Assembly: GCF_043641665.1 (NCBI RefSeq)
Contig: NC_092186.1
Coordinates: 17,627,001-17,691,000, forward strand
DNA: 64,000 bases
From: Enoplosus armatus
Lineage: Eukaryota; Chordata; Actinopteri; Centrarchiformes; Enoplosidae
Direction of reading: 5' to 3'
The notes beneath the pieces were generated by a model. That model ran no database searches. It saw only the letters and a list, made by a program, of their open reading frames with translations, and was not told where the DNA came from. Shown piece by piece: positions 12,626 to 24,830 of the stretch. A program made the position numbers and the translations under genes. Numbering within the stretch: the stretch's first letter is position 1; every line of letters begins with the position of its first letter.

Positions 12626-13300
12626 CCTCCGATGTTTAGTCTGTTTCTCTTTAAGTCTAACGGGGGTTTTAACACATGGAAAAGTAGAGTAGCACATGAC
12701 AGTTGTGCAATTCTACAGTTATTCAGAACTATTAAAGAAAAGTAAGTTTGTAGTAGTTATTTAATCAAGTCGCCCTTGAAATTATCAAGTCATCTCCCAA
12801 TCTGTCAGTCTGTCTGTTTTTATCAGTCAGTTTCCAGTCCAGAGGTTGTCACTTTAAAAAGAAATGGTATAGCTTACACAATAAAGATGAATGATAGACA
12901 GGGGTTACAAATGCTAAAACAAGCATTTTAGATCACCTGTATTCCCCCTTACATTCAAAGCGGCATGTGATTTAAACTGTCTTTCAAAGAAATGCAGTGT
13001 GTCCCCTCCATACTGTAAACCTTTTCTTATTCCTGGCCATGAGGTAATTCACTGTACCAACTGAACTGATTTCAAGTGGGGCATAGAGGTGAGATGCATT
13101 TGGTGCTTATACAATTAAATAATAAATAAAAACTGATGGTCAAGCATATTTGATATGCTAGAGTATTCTGTATTTGCTGTTTTATATCTAGTGCATAATC
13201 AATCTAAAAGTCTTGCAATCTCTGTTTTGTGTTTATGTGTATGGGAAATGGAGAATGTGTGTACTTGTTTTTTATGGTCTAATATATTTTAGTGGACATC
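12626..13300. other. Unassigned non-coding DNA
   Basis: AT-rich sequence without coding, RNA or repeat signals that I can name. Confidence 0.5.
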
Positions 13301-14350
13301 ATCATTGTATATCTGACCTAATCTGTGGCCTTGTGTTGCAGCCATGTGCTTGTGCAGCTGTGTGATCTGCTATACACACTTGACCAAGGCAGTGTTGGGA
13401 ATGAATGGCTCCCTGAGTCGCAATGTGCCAATGTTTGAAAGACAGAGTGTGGCTTGGTTGGACGAAATGCACCTGGGGTGCCTGTTCTCTGCTCGATCCT
13501 TTATTCTGTGATTGAATCAATAGAGGCCGACTGATCTGAGCGGGCGCTGACACTGCCAAGCACTGCCCACCATCATTTACTTCCAACACTTTGGCTAATG
13601 GAGTCACAGCAATGTCAGATGGAAGGAAGTCCGTTGTGGCGGCCTGCCTGGATAAATTGTCAGATATTAGCTGGCCCAAATGATCATTACAGGACCTGTA
13701 ACTAAGCCCTGATTTCTATTTAATACACCTGGGATGGTGTAAAGATGTGTTGCAGGGACAGAGATTGGATTCGAGGCAGGGTTGGGAACGTGGGATAAAA
13801 GCTTGTTACATAAGAAGCCGCTGAATGTTATTTCCACTGGCTTTCATTGAATTTCACTTTGTCTTGGAGAATCTGTAGTGGCGTCTTTAATGTGACCTCA
13901 TTTAGAGGTGCTGAAATGGACCGAGTGCTGAGTAAAATGGAGGAGGGAAGGTGGCAATACGTGCAGTCGCATGTCACATCATTACAGGATGGAGCTTGGA
14001 TGAGGCCTTCCACAATCACTGACCTTGGAGAAAGAGGGAGGGAGAGTCCAGATTTATCTATCTTTGATTATTGCCAACTTTTCCCTGATACGATGTTAAT
14101 CACATTTCAATTCAGCTCAGGGATATTCTCATTAGGTCAGTCTCCTCTCAGGTCAATTGAATTGGTGAAGACAGTAAATGGGCCATTTTTCATTTCACAA
14201 CTCCAATACAACTTCATTTTTGGATTAAGCCAGGGGAGTAAAAGGCCACTGAATGGGCTATAATTGTTTAAGCCTTATACCATAAGGGAACCCTTGAGAC
14301 GTGGCCTCACGTACACAAAGAAAACTAAGTGCTGTACGTCATTGCCCTTC
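13300..14350. promoter_or_regulatory. Long CNE-like block
   Basis: About 1 kb of high-complexity, repeat-free DNA. Long frames are open on both strands (minus 13302-13679, plus 13847-14263), which suggests constrained, stop-poor sequence but not a gene because neither frame shows a domain. It holds CCATTAGCC (about 13595), CAATTGAATTGG (about 14155) and TATAATTG motifs. This is the best single stretch for a cross-species conservation test. Confidence 0.28.
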
Positions 14351-16480
14351 AGGTCAGTCACACAACTCACCTCCTTTAAAACATTACTTAGACTGGCAAA
14401 TGTTTACTACAATCAGACAATTTAATCAATCTTATTTTTCTTTTTTAAAAATCACAGAAGTGAGAGATTACACTTATATTCAAAGCAAATCATCTCATTT
14501 TGGGTGATTTGAGGTAGATTTCACTCCAGGAAGTGGCACCACACCTGTCCCCTATCTGCTGCTGAAAACTGCAAGACGCCATGAACATTACACACCCACT
14601 TACTTCTCAGCATCAAGACTGTGAATCAGTGCAAGCAAGGTCAAACAAGGCAGAGCATTACCTGCTCCCTGATTGGATGAGACAAGGTGATGTCATCACG
14701 CTCCAGGTTCAACAGACCTGTGAATTAGAAAGTTGGGGAAGGGTAGTTTATGGCCTGTGTTAGCGGGGTGACATTGGCCTTCTTTACTGCCTGGTCCTAA
14801 AAGGTGAGATTGAAGAGTGTAGTAAAAGTGACTGTAAAAAAAAAAAAAGATGCTCATGAGCGACATGTTAAGCATCACAATAATGACATCACCTGGAGTC
14901 GGTTGAGGTTGACCTGATGCTTTAAAGTTGATTAGATGTGAATGGGCAGTTAGAAAGCCTGATGCTTTTCATCAGTATCAAACCTTAATATGTCAGTCAA
15001 TGGAAGCTCATGGAAGTTAGTTGTGCTAGTTGTGCTGCTACTCAGTTTTATTCATGTATAAGTAAAATCTAAAATTAAAGTTGGTCATTTCTAATAAGCT
15101 CAGAAATATGAATACTCTACACATGCACTGCACTGAACTTTGCAGTAAAACACACAATTCTGAGCCGTGTACCTCAAATATTACTTCATAAGTGTTTGTT
15201 TACAGATGGAAGTGAATGCCTCTCTTCCCTCACATCTCTCAGCATGAACCCATCGCCTCGGCACTCAGTGAGGTTATGATTTACATTGTGCGGCTCCGTT
15301 TAAAAACTTGTCACCCTACGGCAGAGCTCGGTATAAATCAGAGGTTGTGGATTGAGATATACCCAGCTGATTATTAGCACAGGGTCTGGAACCAGTGATG
15401 AATGCTGCCATAATCTGCTGATGCATGAAGAGGGAAGTACATCATCACCTCCTCCATATCAAGCCACGACAATCCTTCTCCGTTTTAGTCACTGCTCCAC
15501 TTGCACTATGGTGGGGGGGGGTCCCAACTGACTTCTACTGTTTACATGCCAGTAGAAATAGGCCGATGTGTGGTTTTACTGAACATGTTAAAGGGTTTAT
15601 GAATGTGAAAACGGCCTTAATCACATAGCTTTCAATAATAGCCTACTTTAAATTATGTCAACATTCAGTGTACTCTGACACTGTTACTACACTGTTACTT
15701 ACATTTGATGGGCACTTCATTCAAAAAGATGTTGTGATGAGTTGTTTTCATGCACTTTATTGTAAATTATAACAAACTCTATTGGTCTACTTTCCTTTTC
15801 CTCAACCCTCCACATTTATTTCAAATTCAGTAATTTCATACTTTGTGCTATGCAGGTTGGCATACAGGCATAAAACAGTTACCAAGGTGACTCGTTAAGT
15901 TTGAGGCATGTCTACAAACACACCACTTACTGAAAAATTCATGTGTCTGAATTGCATTTTCTTTGAGGCTACTGTGGAAGGAAAATTTAGCCTCTTTTAT
16001 AAGGGACTTCCTCATGATTGTGGAGAAAGAAGCACTAACTATTAGGATCGGATAAGATACCAAAGCTTGATGTTTATCATCAATGTTTTAGATAACTGCA
16101 AAATATTCTTCCGTCAAACTCCACTCAACAACAAAATAGACACAGAGATTTAGGGTTCTTTGCCAATATCTGTTTTTAAACAAGTTGCAAGTGAGGCTTT
16201 CTTCCTCTAAATGGAAGCGATTGAAGTACATACCAAATTACTAAAGGCAGAAGTTTGTTTTTATACAAAATCTTGGCTTGTATTTCTGTTTCAATCACTT
16301 CTTTGATTGTTTTTCTCTGTGTTTCTACTTTCTAGGCTACGTGAGTTATTAATGACACTTGAACATTCTGCTACATGATTTATTTATTTTTCATCATACT
16401 GGCACAGATAACAGAAAACAGAACTTTACTCATAATAAACTCACAGTTAAGTGATGTTTGATATTTAGCTCAGTCTACTG
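14351..16480. other. Unassigned non-coding DNA with a poly-A run
   Basis: No gene is supported. A13 at 14836-14848 is a simple homopolymer, and a G8 run lies near 15512. The rest is ordinary AT-rich sequence. Confidence 0.45.
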
Positions 16481-16959
16481 TTGCATTCATCTTAAGTCGT
16501 ATTTGATATCTAAGTGTTCAAACCTAGAAAGGCATAAGGTAATTGCTTCAGCTGAAATGAGATGAAAAGCAGCCACCAGCGTGCTAAAGTAAAAGCTAAA
16601 CAAGTGGGCTGCCAAGACTTGAAACTGGTCTCTCTTTGCTGATGTTTTCTCCCATGTGTGGAACACAAGTGAAAGAGAGATGGTGTGCTGCTTGGCTCCC
16701 CGGGAGAAGAGTGAGAAAGGGGGAGGGAGCGGGGTCAATTACCTGAACACAATTACTGCGTCTAACAACCGCCATCCATCACTTGCATCCTCCCTCGGCA
16801 CCATCCCATCCCCACATTTGGGTTGGCTTTCCCGCCAGATCGGCCAGACACTCTGTCATCCCAAAGAGGCCCCTCCTTGCACCAATTGAAAACCTGAGCG
16901 GCATTCTTAAACAACCTTCACTCAGCTCCTCCTCGTCCTCCTTTCCCTCTTTTCTCCAG
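16480..16959. promoter_or_regulatory. CNE-like block leading into a pyrimidine tract
   Basis: Repeat-free sequence with GGTAATTGC, GTCAATTACC and CACAATTACTG elements, rich in homeodomain-type cores. It ends in the pyrimidine-rich run upstream of the 33-nt microexon-like segment. Function is inferred from motifs only. Confidence 0.25.
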
Positions 16960-16992
16960 CATGTCTCTCACTTCAGCCACCTCTGGCTGGAG
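16960..16992 (+). other. 33-nt microexon-like segment
   Basis: A nearly continuous 35-nt pyrimidine tract ends in TCTCCAG. The segment runs 33 nt, 11 codons, to CTGGAG, followed by GTAAGC, a consensus donor. All three frames are open: HVSHFSHLWLE, MSLTSATSGWR and CLSLQPPLAG. Length divisible by three and excellent flanking signals are what a neuronal-type microexon shows, but the host transcript is unknown. Confidence 0.25.
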
Positions 16993-17049
16993 GTAAGCTG
17001 CCCTTGACGGTCAAGCCTCTGGAGGGGTGAAAAGGCCAGACCTGCCAGG

Positions 17050-17700
17050 CAGAGTGCTATCTAAATAGCAGCGAATGGGAGCCCTTAGACCAACTCACTG
17101 CCAGCATATCAGGTCTGGAATCATGCCAAGGCATATATTGCCCAATGGGATGACAGATCTAATGCCTCACAATGATAAAATAACCAGTTGGAGATTGCAG
17201 TTGGATGCTTGCCCACCCCAAGATGTAATACTTGGATTGTTACACATTACCTGGTTTTATCAACTGTTGAGCTGTCAGCACCCACGTGTTTCCTCTAGTC
17301 TAGTATAGATGGCGAAAAATAAACATTTCAGACACCAATATTCATTTTGAAACATTTTAATATACCATATTAATGACCAATTAACATTTACCCATCCCTC
17401 CAATTTGTGTTGTAATTGGCCCTTTGTGGCGTGTTTGAATGAATGGAGTAACCTGCCATAAAAAAAACACCCAAGGACAGGCCATTACAAGAGCCAGAGA
17501 AAGAGGGCCCAGATTGCCTGATCTGTAATAAAACAATGAGAGTTCCCTTTGGGCCATATGGGCACTGCAGCTATGCAAGATTATGTGGGCGGGCGGCCAC
17601 CCTAGCAATATTAGATGGAGATTAGATTGGAGGCAAAACTCCTTTTTTAACAGCCCCAGAGGAATGCTGTAAACATGCTTAGTCTTTTTTTTCCTCCTCG
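17050..17700. promoter_or_regulatory. CNE-like pair of blocks
   Basis: Two high-complexity blocks (about 17050-17310 and 17375-17690) are separated by a short AT-rich spacer. They hold TGTAATTGGCCC, CTGTAATAAAACAATG (a SOX-type ACAATG), ATATTAGATGG and AGATTAGATTGG. No coding or repeat signal is seen. Regulatory function is inferred. Confidence 0.28.
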
Positions 17701-18449
17701 CCTTTCTCTGCAGTACACATACTGTATATTCATACACATTCTCACAAGCACATACTACAGGAGGTTGTGAGGGGACTTGGGAGAGAAAGATGCACGATCA
17801 GAATAGCGATGAATTCTCAGAATGGCGGAACAGGTGCTGCTGGAAGACAGGTGAGTGGGTTGAGAGGGAGGATGGCTCAAGTGCAAGGTTATGTGGCTGC
17901 ATGCCTAATGTGGGGTTCTGTAGCTGCAGGCTTGGGGTGACTAAGGTTAGACCTTGGGTGCTCCAATTAATCATTACACTGTCTGTGTGGGTGCGTGCAT
18001 GTGTCTGTGCGGTTCTAATAATTATTTCATCAGTTGGATTTCATTGTGATTGCCATGGGGAATAGGCCTGACTGCAATATTGATGCCATACATTGAAAGT
18101 GCTATAGCAACCCTGCGCTTACTGGACACATTGGCTCATTTTTGCTCCATCAACAACTTTTTCAAACTTTAAACTAAAGCAATCTCTGAGTCTTCCTTTC
18201 TCATTCAAACGCACACACGTTAATGGACTCCCACACTCTTTCTCTCACATGCATGTAGACACACAGACACAAGGTTTTACTACACAACTGAGATATGCTT
18301 TGAGGCTCTTCCTCACCTGCCTTTCCCTGATGCTCTCTCAGAGATCAACCTATCACAAAATGACTTCGTCCAGTGTTTCTCTCTTGTCTTTCGGCCTTCC
18401 ACGTCCTCTGACAACTGGCACCTTTTCTCCTTTCTTTACCTCTGTCTGT
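17701..18449. other. Unassigned non-coding DNA
   Basis: No supported gene. A 148-codon plus frame starts at 18249 and runs into the next CNE-like block. Its Ser/Thr/Leu-rich, domain-free product is not convincing. Confidence 0.4.
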
Positions 18450-19170
18450 AGCCCAGGAGCCCAATTACCCACCAAGAACTCAGAGATCTTATCACGCTCC
18501 AGTGTTCACCGCGCTCACTATACTGGAGAGCAAAATTCCCAACATACCTGCTGCCGCCTCGAGCGCGGAGTTGACGAAGCAGTGGCCGACCCACCTTTGA
18601 TCTGGCGTCAGGCCCAAATTCACCCACCGTTTGGATTTCAGAGCCATTCGCTTGAAGGGTTTTTTGCTAATCGTGTCTCATATCTCCTCTACTGAAGCCT
18701 GGCAGCTTTTTGCTTGTTAGCTAAATCTCATTCACTGCTGGAACAGATGGGAGTGTGTTATCTGTGAACTGTGGAGAACAGTGCTTTGCAAACATTTACA
18801 CAGTCGCCTTTATTTCAATGCTTTCCGTTGTGGTAGCCTAAGGGCCACAATTTCTCCTATTCATTGACCTGAGGCAGGCAACAGAATAAGAAAGTTATGC
18901 AAGGTAAGGTTAATGATCATTCATGTGCCCTAAGCGCTTGACCGCAAATTACTCAGTTGTCTGTGAGCACTTGTTTTAGAAACAGCTGCCCTCCCTTGTT
19001 ACTTCCTGGGACATAAACACGCCAATTTCATTAGGATTCTTTCTGGGGCCAAATATCTTCATTGGGATGATTTGGCTGTAAAGGTCAGCGCTGAAGACCT
19101 CTAATGACACCAGGGCCTGGGGTGTCTGCCAGACGATGTCACAATCAACACACTCAGGAGTGTGTTGTAC
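18450..19170. promoter_or_regulatory. CNE-like block
   Basis: About 700 bp of high-complexity, repeat-free sequence. It includes GGTTAATGATCATTC (about 18908), GCAAATTACTC, CATTAGGATTC and GGGATGATTTGG. Stops are scarce on the plus strand up to 18695, without a domain. Together with its neighbours this makes 12.4-19.2 kb the strongest candidate regulatory cluster. Confidence 0.28.
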
Positions 19171-19774
19171 ACTGACACAGGACCACTAAAACGTAACCAG
19201 ACTTGACAGTTCACTGCCTGCCAGAAAGGTCGGGCCCCAAGGCTATTCAGCATCAGCCCAGAAGACATTCAGAAAGCCAATTCTGGGAGTTGAACCGCAG
19301 TTCAGCGTCCAAAGTGTGAAGCGTAGTGAAAGCAACAGGAACAGCCGGAGAGAGATAGCAGAGCTCAAAGGACCTAAAAGTACCAGATTGCTCTTGCATA
19401 TGGTAGCTGCTCACTCACAGCTTACTGTATATAGGTCAACTGCATCTGTTCCGGGTCAGCGCACTAGGGTTTAGCGCAGAAAAAAGTCATAGTGCAGCTA
19501 GCGGCAGGGGGTGGAGCAGAATACATATGGCTACTTGACTGGTTGTTTAGAGGATAGAAAAGGCTGGAGTGGAGTGGAGATGAAGAGGAAAGAGAAATGA
19601 GAGAAACATTGAGACTCTCCTTCCAAGAAGAACAACAGCGGAAGTTCTTTCAGCTGTTACATTCAAGTGACAAAGCCCTCTAGCGGCCACAGTAATTATA
19701 ACATGAGCAAAGGAGGCAGCCGTTGTTATGGAGATAAAAAGTCATGTGTAGGCAGGAGGTGGAGGGTTCAACAA
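19171..19774. other. Unassigned non-coding DNA
   Basis: Slightly more GC-rich than average, with purine-rich patches around 19560-19640. No gene or repeat family is recognised. Confidence 0.45.
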
Positions 19775-20095
19775 AACATTGGACTTTAACACACATTTCT
19801 TGTTTCCAACCAACAGTCGTTGTTATTTTTTAAATCATGACCACTATCCTTCCATAGCCTTAACCACATGTTTATTATTGTAACCATTATGACAAACCCA
19901 AACCATGTTGATGTTTCCCTAAACCTGAATAAGTTGTTGTTGTGCCTCAACCTAACCAAACCTTAACCACATAGTTTTCACATCATAAAACTGATTTACT
20001 TTTCCACAGTGATTTGTAACCGTTTTGAAATGCACAGTCAAATGATGTTGTCAGATGTCGTTCCAGAGGGCATGGACAAACAACGTATTTTGCCA
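19775..20095. repeat. Dispersed fish repeat, diverged copy
   Basis: Shows a chain of phrases I recall from a common percomorph repeat: GGACTTTAACACA, CCTTAACCACATG, TTTCCCTAAACCTGA, CAACCTAACCAAACC and GTTTTGAAATGCA. The copy is old and lacks clear terminal repeats. The family name is not known to me. Confidence 0.6.
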
Positions 20096-22090
20096 TTTAA
20101 TTTGGAGGACTTGGAAATATCAGATATGTGAAGGTGTGATGTGAATGGATTTCTGTCTGACAATCTGATAAGGACTTAACCGGAGATCGGAGCCTATTTA
20201 AATTCATCCTCAATTGTACATGCATGTGTATTTTGTTTTGACCTACAGCTAGATCTACAGCTAACTCTGGACTTTTAAATCATGTGATGTTTTTTTTTTT
20301 TTGGTCCAGAACTAGTTGTGTTAGACAAAGCAATAATATTAGATTTGTCTTTTTGTCATTTACATTTACAGTACATAAGGTAGAAAATTGTATGTAATAA
20401 TTAAATAAACCTGAACACAGAAACACTGAAATAAAAAACAGATGGCTTTTTTTGTTTCAATGACACTTTGGGATAAATGTCTTAAATTATGAACATCCAG
20501 CTAAAGCTGTGAGGTAATGGAAGGGCAAAGCACTTGCCGTAATGTTCGAAACCTCTTTGCTTTCACCTTTACCGTCTGCCTTCTTTCTGCTTTACTGATG
20601 AAATCACACACGCAATGCGACTCTGTAAGATCAATCGTTTGTTTTTCAAGACATAAACCACCAACTCCGGTGACACTTCACTGCAGCAGGGGAGGTATGA
20701 ATTTACAGTTGAAGCCATGCGAAAAACTCGCTTCGGACTGCTGGTTGAGGATGGGACACAGCTGTGCAATTCATATAGATGTGAGATCAGATTATTAAAG
20801 TATTTTTTTTTCTCCAACACTTCCCCAAGGATGAAGGATTCCTCTGCTCTAATAAAAAGCCTAAATGAATTGTGATGTTGTCAAGAAGGAATAATTGCAC
20901 TATCAAATACATTATCCAGAAGCTATTAAAATGGCAGAGGTGTAATTAAGTGTTGTGCTGTTGGGACAGGGAAGGGAGGAGGCGTGACTGGTACCACCCA
21001 CTGCTGCCATGATGACTTGTGAGGGCTTGTGTCCATATAGCGTTTTTCTCTGGCAGAAAAGCACTGGCAGGGTTCTGGGGTGAAGTGCTTGTGCAGTGAG
21101 GGAAAAAAATGCGTCGATTTTGTTTCTATGACAACAATATCTTAATGCTATGTTAACAGAAGGTTGACTACACAGCTAACAACAAGCTTACAACAGGGTG
21201 ATAAAGCACAAAACTCACCAGCAACATTAAGTGTCCGGCCGATCGGCTCCCACAAATGATCTTTTCTGTCTCTGTTATGATTGTTTCTGACAGTTTCTGA
21301 CATTTCCATGGTTACCAGGGTGACTAGTCCCGCCAAGACAGGCGCTCAGAAAAAAAAACACTATATGGACACGAACCCTAAGAGGAAGTGGAGTCTGCAG
21401 AATGTGATCTATTTGTAATTGAATGTTTATCCTGTTTTGAAACAAAGTCTTAGTAGTTCCAATGTGATGCCCATGAGTTCCTAATAACATCTCATGCTAA
21501 ACTGTGAGAGTCTGTTTCCAGTGGCATGCTTCCCTTTGATTTATAACTCCTCCCCATGGTCATAATCTTGGTGTTCCCTCCACCCCGATTTAAGTCCAGT
21601 TCCACTGTAACCCAGCCGCTTGCATCCATATTTTGGGGCCATCTCCCATCCTCTGCTGGGCAGACAGAGGAGATTCATCATTATTACTGCAGCGACAGGT
21701 CTATTACCTCCAGAGACTAAGAAAACAAGAGAAGAAACTTTGCAAAGAAGCCATTGTGGAAAACTCATTTAAGGACTGTGCCAAACTTTTCACATTCATT
21801 CCCTTTGCTGTGATGTAATTAAAGTAATGCCTTACTCAACACTGTAAGCTTTTCAAAGCTTCTTCTGAGCTTTTCTCTTCTGCTGGTGCAGTCCATTATA
21901 ATTTGTAACTGTAATGGGCTTGTGAGAACAGTACCATTCACGTTATTTTTTAAGACTATCCTTTCATACATGCGATGCACTGAAAAATGATGGTAACCAG
22001 AAGGTTGGAGAAGAAGGGTTTTCAATTTGAAACCACAGAACTGCTGGAAAAGTGAATGAGTGAGTGAGTCATGCTTTCTTTTCTCTGTAC
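20096..22090. other. Unassigned non-coding DNA
   Basis: No supported genes. Homopolymer T runs occur near 20290 and 20805. Overlapping open frames on both strands at 20517-20820 and 21148-21820 are short and domain-free. Confidence 0.45.
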
Positions 22091-22098
22091 AAATAATT

Positions 22099-22141
22099 GA
22101 GGCGCCCTTGAGCAAGTAATTTACCCCTCAATTGGTCCAGT
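22099..22141 (+). repeat. Short SINE-core relic
   Basis: The phrase GCGCCCTTGAGCAAGTAA, followed by TTTACCCCTCAATTGGTCCAG, resembles the GCCCTTGAGCAAGGCA...CCCCAA core of a fish SINE family. It is too short and diverged to delimit. Confidence 0.4.
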
Positions 22142-22394
22142 GGAAATGTTCAGGATAAAGGACTGTGGTTTTTCTGGGAGGATCAGAGGTTTGTGTATCC
22201 ACATGAATGTGTTACAGGAAAAAACAAACTAAGAAAACTGAGGGTAAGATAATAAAAAAAAACAGCTGAGGACCAGAAACAAAATGGTTATCAAACTACT
22301 CACTTGATTACAAGCTTACCTATCACATTCCAAGAAAACCATAGAGCAAATCTCAAGGAAGACCATCCAAGATATTTTGATCTTCTGCGGCATG

Positions 22395-22421
22395 CCCCCC
22401 CCCCCCCCCCCCCGCCCCCCC
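22395..22421. repeat. Poly-C tract
   Basis: Nineteen C, one G, then seven C. The opposite strand is a long G run able to form a G-quadruplex. The exact length may be affected by sequencing error. Confidence 0.9.
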
Positions 22422-22429
22422 TTTCCAAT

Positions 22430-24330
22430 TTCCTTTTCCCTATCCTTTGTTACCCTCTGAGTATCATCACTTCCTTATCTTCCCGAATGGGTGTAGGGGG
22501 AGGAAGCGTTCACACCATGTACCACCCTGATATATTTCTTTCCATCCTTGTGGAGCCACTATCAGATAGAGCATAGCTACTATTGCAAAGGGTTGCTTTC
22601 CATTGTCTCTACGATAACATTTAACTGCATTGTTTTCACATTATTTGGCTTTAAAGTTAGATCTTGCTGTGATGTCTTCTTGTACCGTTTCTTTATTTCT
22701 TGGGGCAAGTAATAAGGTGTTTCTCAGACAAGCGAGTCAGGGCAAAACAATTTACTTTTCTGGTGGGCACCCTCCTAACAAGAGTATGTTAGGTTCTTAA
22801 GCCGTTTGCTATCAAATATAATCACATAGAGGTAAAGAGAGGTATTTTTTTTTTCAAAATGCCCCATCTTGTAAGCAAAGTTTTTTCTGGGCTTTTTTAA
22901 AAGAAGTTTTCAAAGAAGTTTAAAGGTGCATTGGAGCAATCTCTTTTGGTTTCTTGTCAACAGTATCGACAATAAAATCTCTGGCTTTGTTGTTATTTTT
23001 GACACACCTTCTGCCTTGCTTGCTATGAAGACACCATGCTGCCATATCAGCGTTAAGTCCCAACAGAGAGGTGATAGGTGGCACACGGCTGCACAAACAA
23101 GCCGGGGTAAACGCACTGCTGGGATAGGATCGAAGGTCTTGTCCAGGACGGGGACCAAACACCTCTGCACTAAGGTGGCCGCCTGCAGGAATCATCCGTG
23201 TGTGAGATTTTGAGTAAACGGGAGAATCTTGCCGTGTAATGTCCTATCTTTGACAGGGCTAGGGAGGCATGACGCACACTGGTGAAGGAGATAAGTGCTC
23301 AAGATGGAGAGAGAGAGAGGTGTGACTGTAGATAAGACCAGGCAGAGGCTGAGGGAAGAGGGGAGAAGAGCAGGGAAGAAGTGGGGTACGGTGGGTAAGG
23401 TGATAGACTAGACTCTACCAGACAGGAGAGTTACTGTGCCTTCAATTTTGCTGCATAGTTGCCCATCGTCTAATTCAGCTTTGCCAGTTTCTTCTGATTT
23501 GAAGATGTTTGTCTTATCTGTGTTTGACAGTTATTTATCTTTGAGCCTCGTGACTGACTGTATCAGAGCTCTACGTGGCTGTAATCCAGTCTGTGTTGTA
23601 TAGTTCTTCATAGCCACTCTACACATGCTCTCTGAAACAATCTTCTAGGACATTAAATTTATCTACATAATTAAGTGTGGGATCATTCTTCAGCTGAGGC
23701 ACATCACATAGTTTAAGCAAAACTCCTGCAGCATTGTAATGCAGCTATGACGTCACCCTCCTCATTTAAGACTTTATCAGTTTCTGCCAGATTGGAACAG
23801 GCTGGCATTCTTGGATCCAGGACTACGGTACCTTAAGGCCTTGATCTGAGAGCCATCTGTGCTTACTCCAGTCATGAGGGGATGCTGTGTTTCATAAGCT
23901 TTCCACAACCTAATAGCTTTATTTATGTGTCCCAGTGCATGCTGACAGAGGAGGCATGAAAACAGTACACACCAGCTGAACGTAGTTACTGTACTTTGCA
24001 GGCCAAAGTACAGACAAAAGGGAATGTGGTGAAATAAATCACAGAGAATACTTTCCGTGGATCATTTAAGTCTCTTACCATGAGTTTCACATCAGGAGCC
24101 TTGATGAGGTTTAAGGCCTAATAAGAATATCTACTATTAATATCTTCAGTCCAGTTGATGAAATATAGATTAAGAAAGTCATTTTCTAAATGAATGCCTG
24201 CCATCTGATATGAGCAAATTTACAGTAGCTATTAGGCTATGATAGGGCAGCTGATAAGTGTGCGCAAGAGAGGTCCTCTCAGACAAATAGAATTTGACAT
24301 GCAGCAATTTGATGAATTTACTCTTTGTGG
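22430..24330. other. Unassigned non-coding DNA with one consensus CRE
   Basis: No gene is supported. Open frames on both strands at 22910-23213 overlap and are treated as chance. A purine-rich patch lies near 23300-23400, and the part from about 23690 to 23830 is repeat-free and CNE-like. Confidence 0.4.
23748..23755. promoter_or_regulatory. Consensus cAMP-response element
   Basis: A perfect palindromic TGACGTCA, the CREB/ATF consensus, lies in a CNE-like stretch. CpG-containing 8-mers are under-represented in vertebrate DNA. Function is not shown. Confidence 0.3.
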
Positions 24331-24332
24331 TT

Positions 24333-24362
24333 CTTGTCAAAGCCTTGTCAAAGCCTTGTCAA
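24333..24362. repeat. 11-bp tandem repeat, 2.7 copies
   Basis: The unit CTTGTCAAAGC occurs at 24333 and 24344, with a partial third copy CTTGTCAA at 24355. It is a small recent tandem duplication. Confidence 0.9.
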
Positions 24363-24430
24363 CGTTGTGTTTAGAATGGCAAATAGGTGGTGACTTTCCA
24401 CCAGCTGGTTCAGTATACAGTACTGCTGCT

Positions 24431-24562
24431 TTTAGTGCTTTGTATTGCCTCTAATTTGTTAGGTTTTGTATATTGCTGGCATTTGCATAAGTCTGAACTC
24501 TATGAAGCACTTTGCAACTCAAGAAAAGTACTTTTTGATTTGATTTTGATTCTTTGATTAAT
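24431..24562 (+). repeat. Possible retroposon 3' tail
   Basis: GAAGCACTTTGCAACTC then AAAAGTACTTTTTGATTTG with repeated TTTGATT units resembles the tail of fish repeats that end in GCACTTTGT...TTTGATTTGATT. The family and 5' end are unknown. Confidence 0.35.
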
Positions 24563-24589
24563 TATAAGTTGCTTCTAATACAACAATTC

Positions 24590-24830
24590 GAAAATACTCC
24601 ATTACTAGTAAAAGTCCTGCAGTATAAGCAGCAAAAAAAAAAAAGTAAAAGTATTCGTTCTGTGGAAAAATGTCCCCTAAGAGATTATTATATATGTTTT
24701 TTTTTAATTAAATACTGGATAATTTTACCTCTTTGTGCCTCAAACAGTTATTCAAATAAAACCATCTGAAAACTACCTCAAACTTCTACCTAAGTACAGC
24801 CAGCTCTGAAAGTACTAAGTGTAACAAGTG
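24590..24830 (+). repeat. Dispersed percomorph repeat
   Basis: Begins AATACTCCATTACTAGTAAA with AGTCCTGCAGTA, and ends near CTACCTAAGTACAG then GAAAGTACTAAGTGTAAC. These are diverged forms of a common repeat with AAGTACAGTACTTGAGTAAA-type ends. The internal poly-A and poly-T runs are secondary. Recognised from memory. Confidence 0.6.

Noticed and set aside
13302..13679. 125-codon minus frame
   Set aside because: Better explained as stop-poor conserved non-coding sequence. No domain and no splice structure.
18249..18695. 148-codon plus-strand frame
   Set aside because: It overlaps a CNE-like block, has no recognisable domain, and its codon use is not exon-like.
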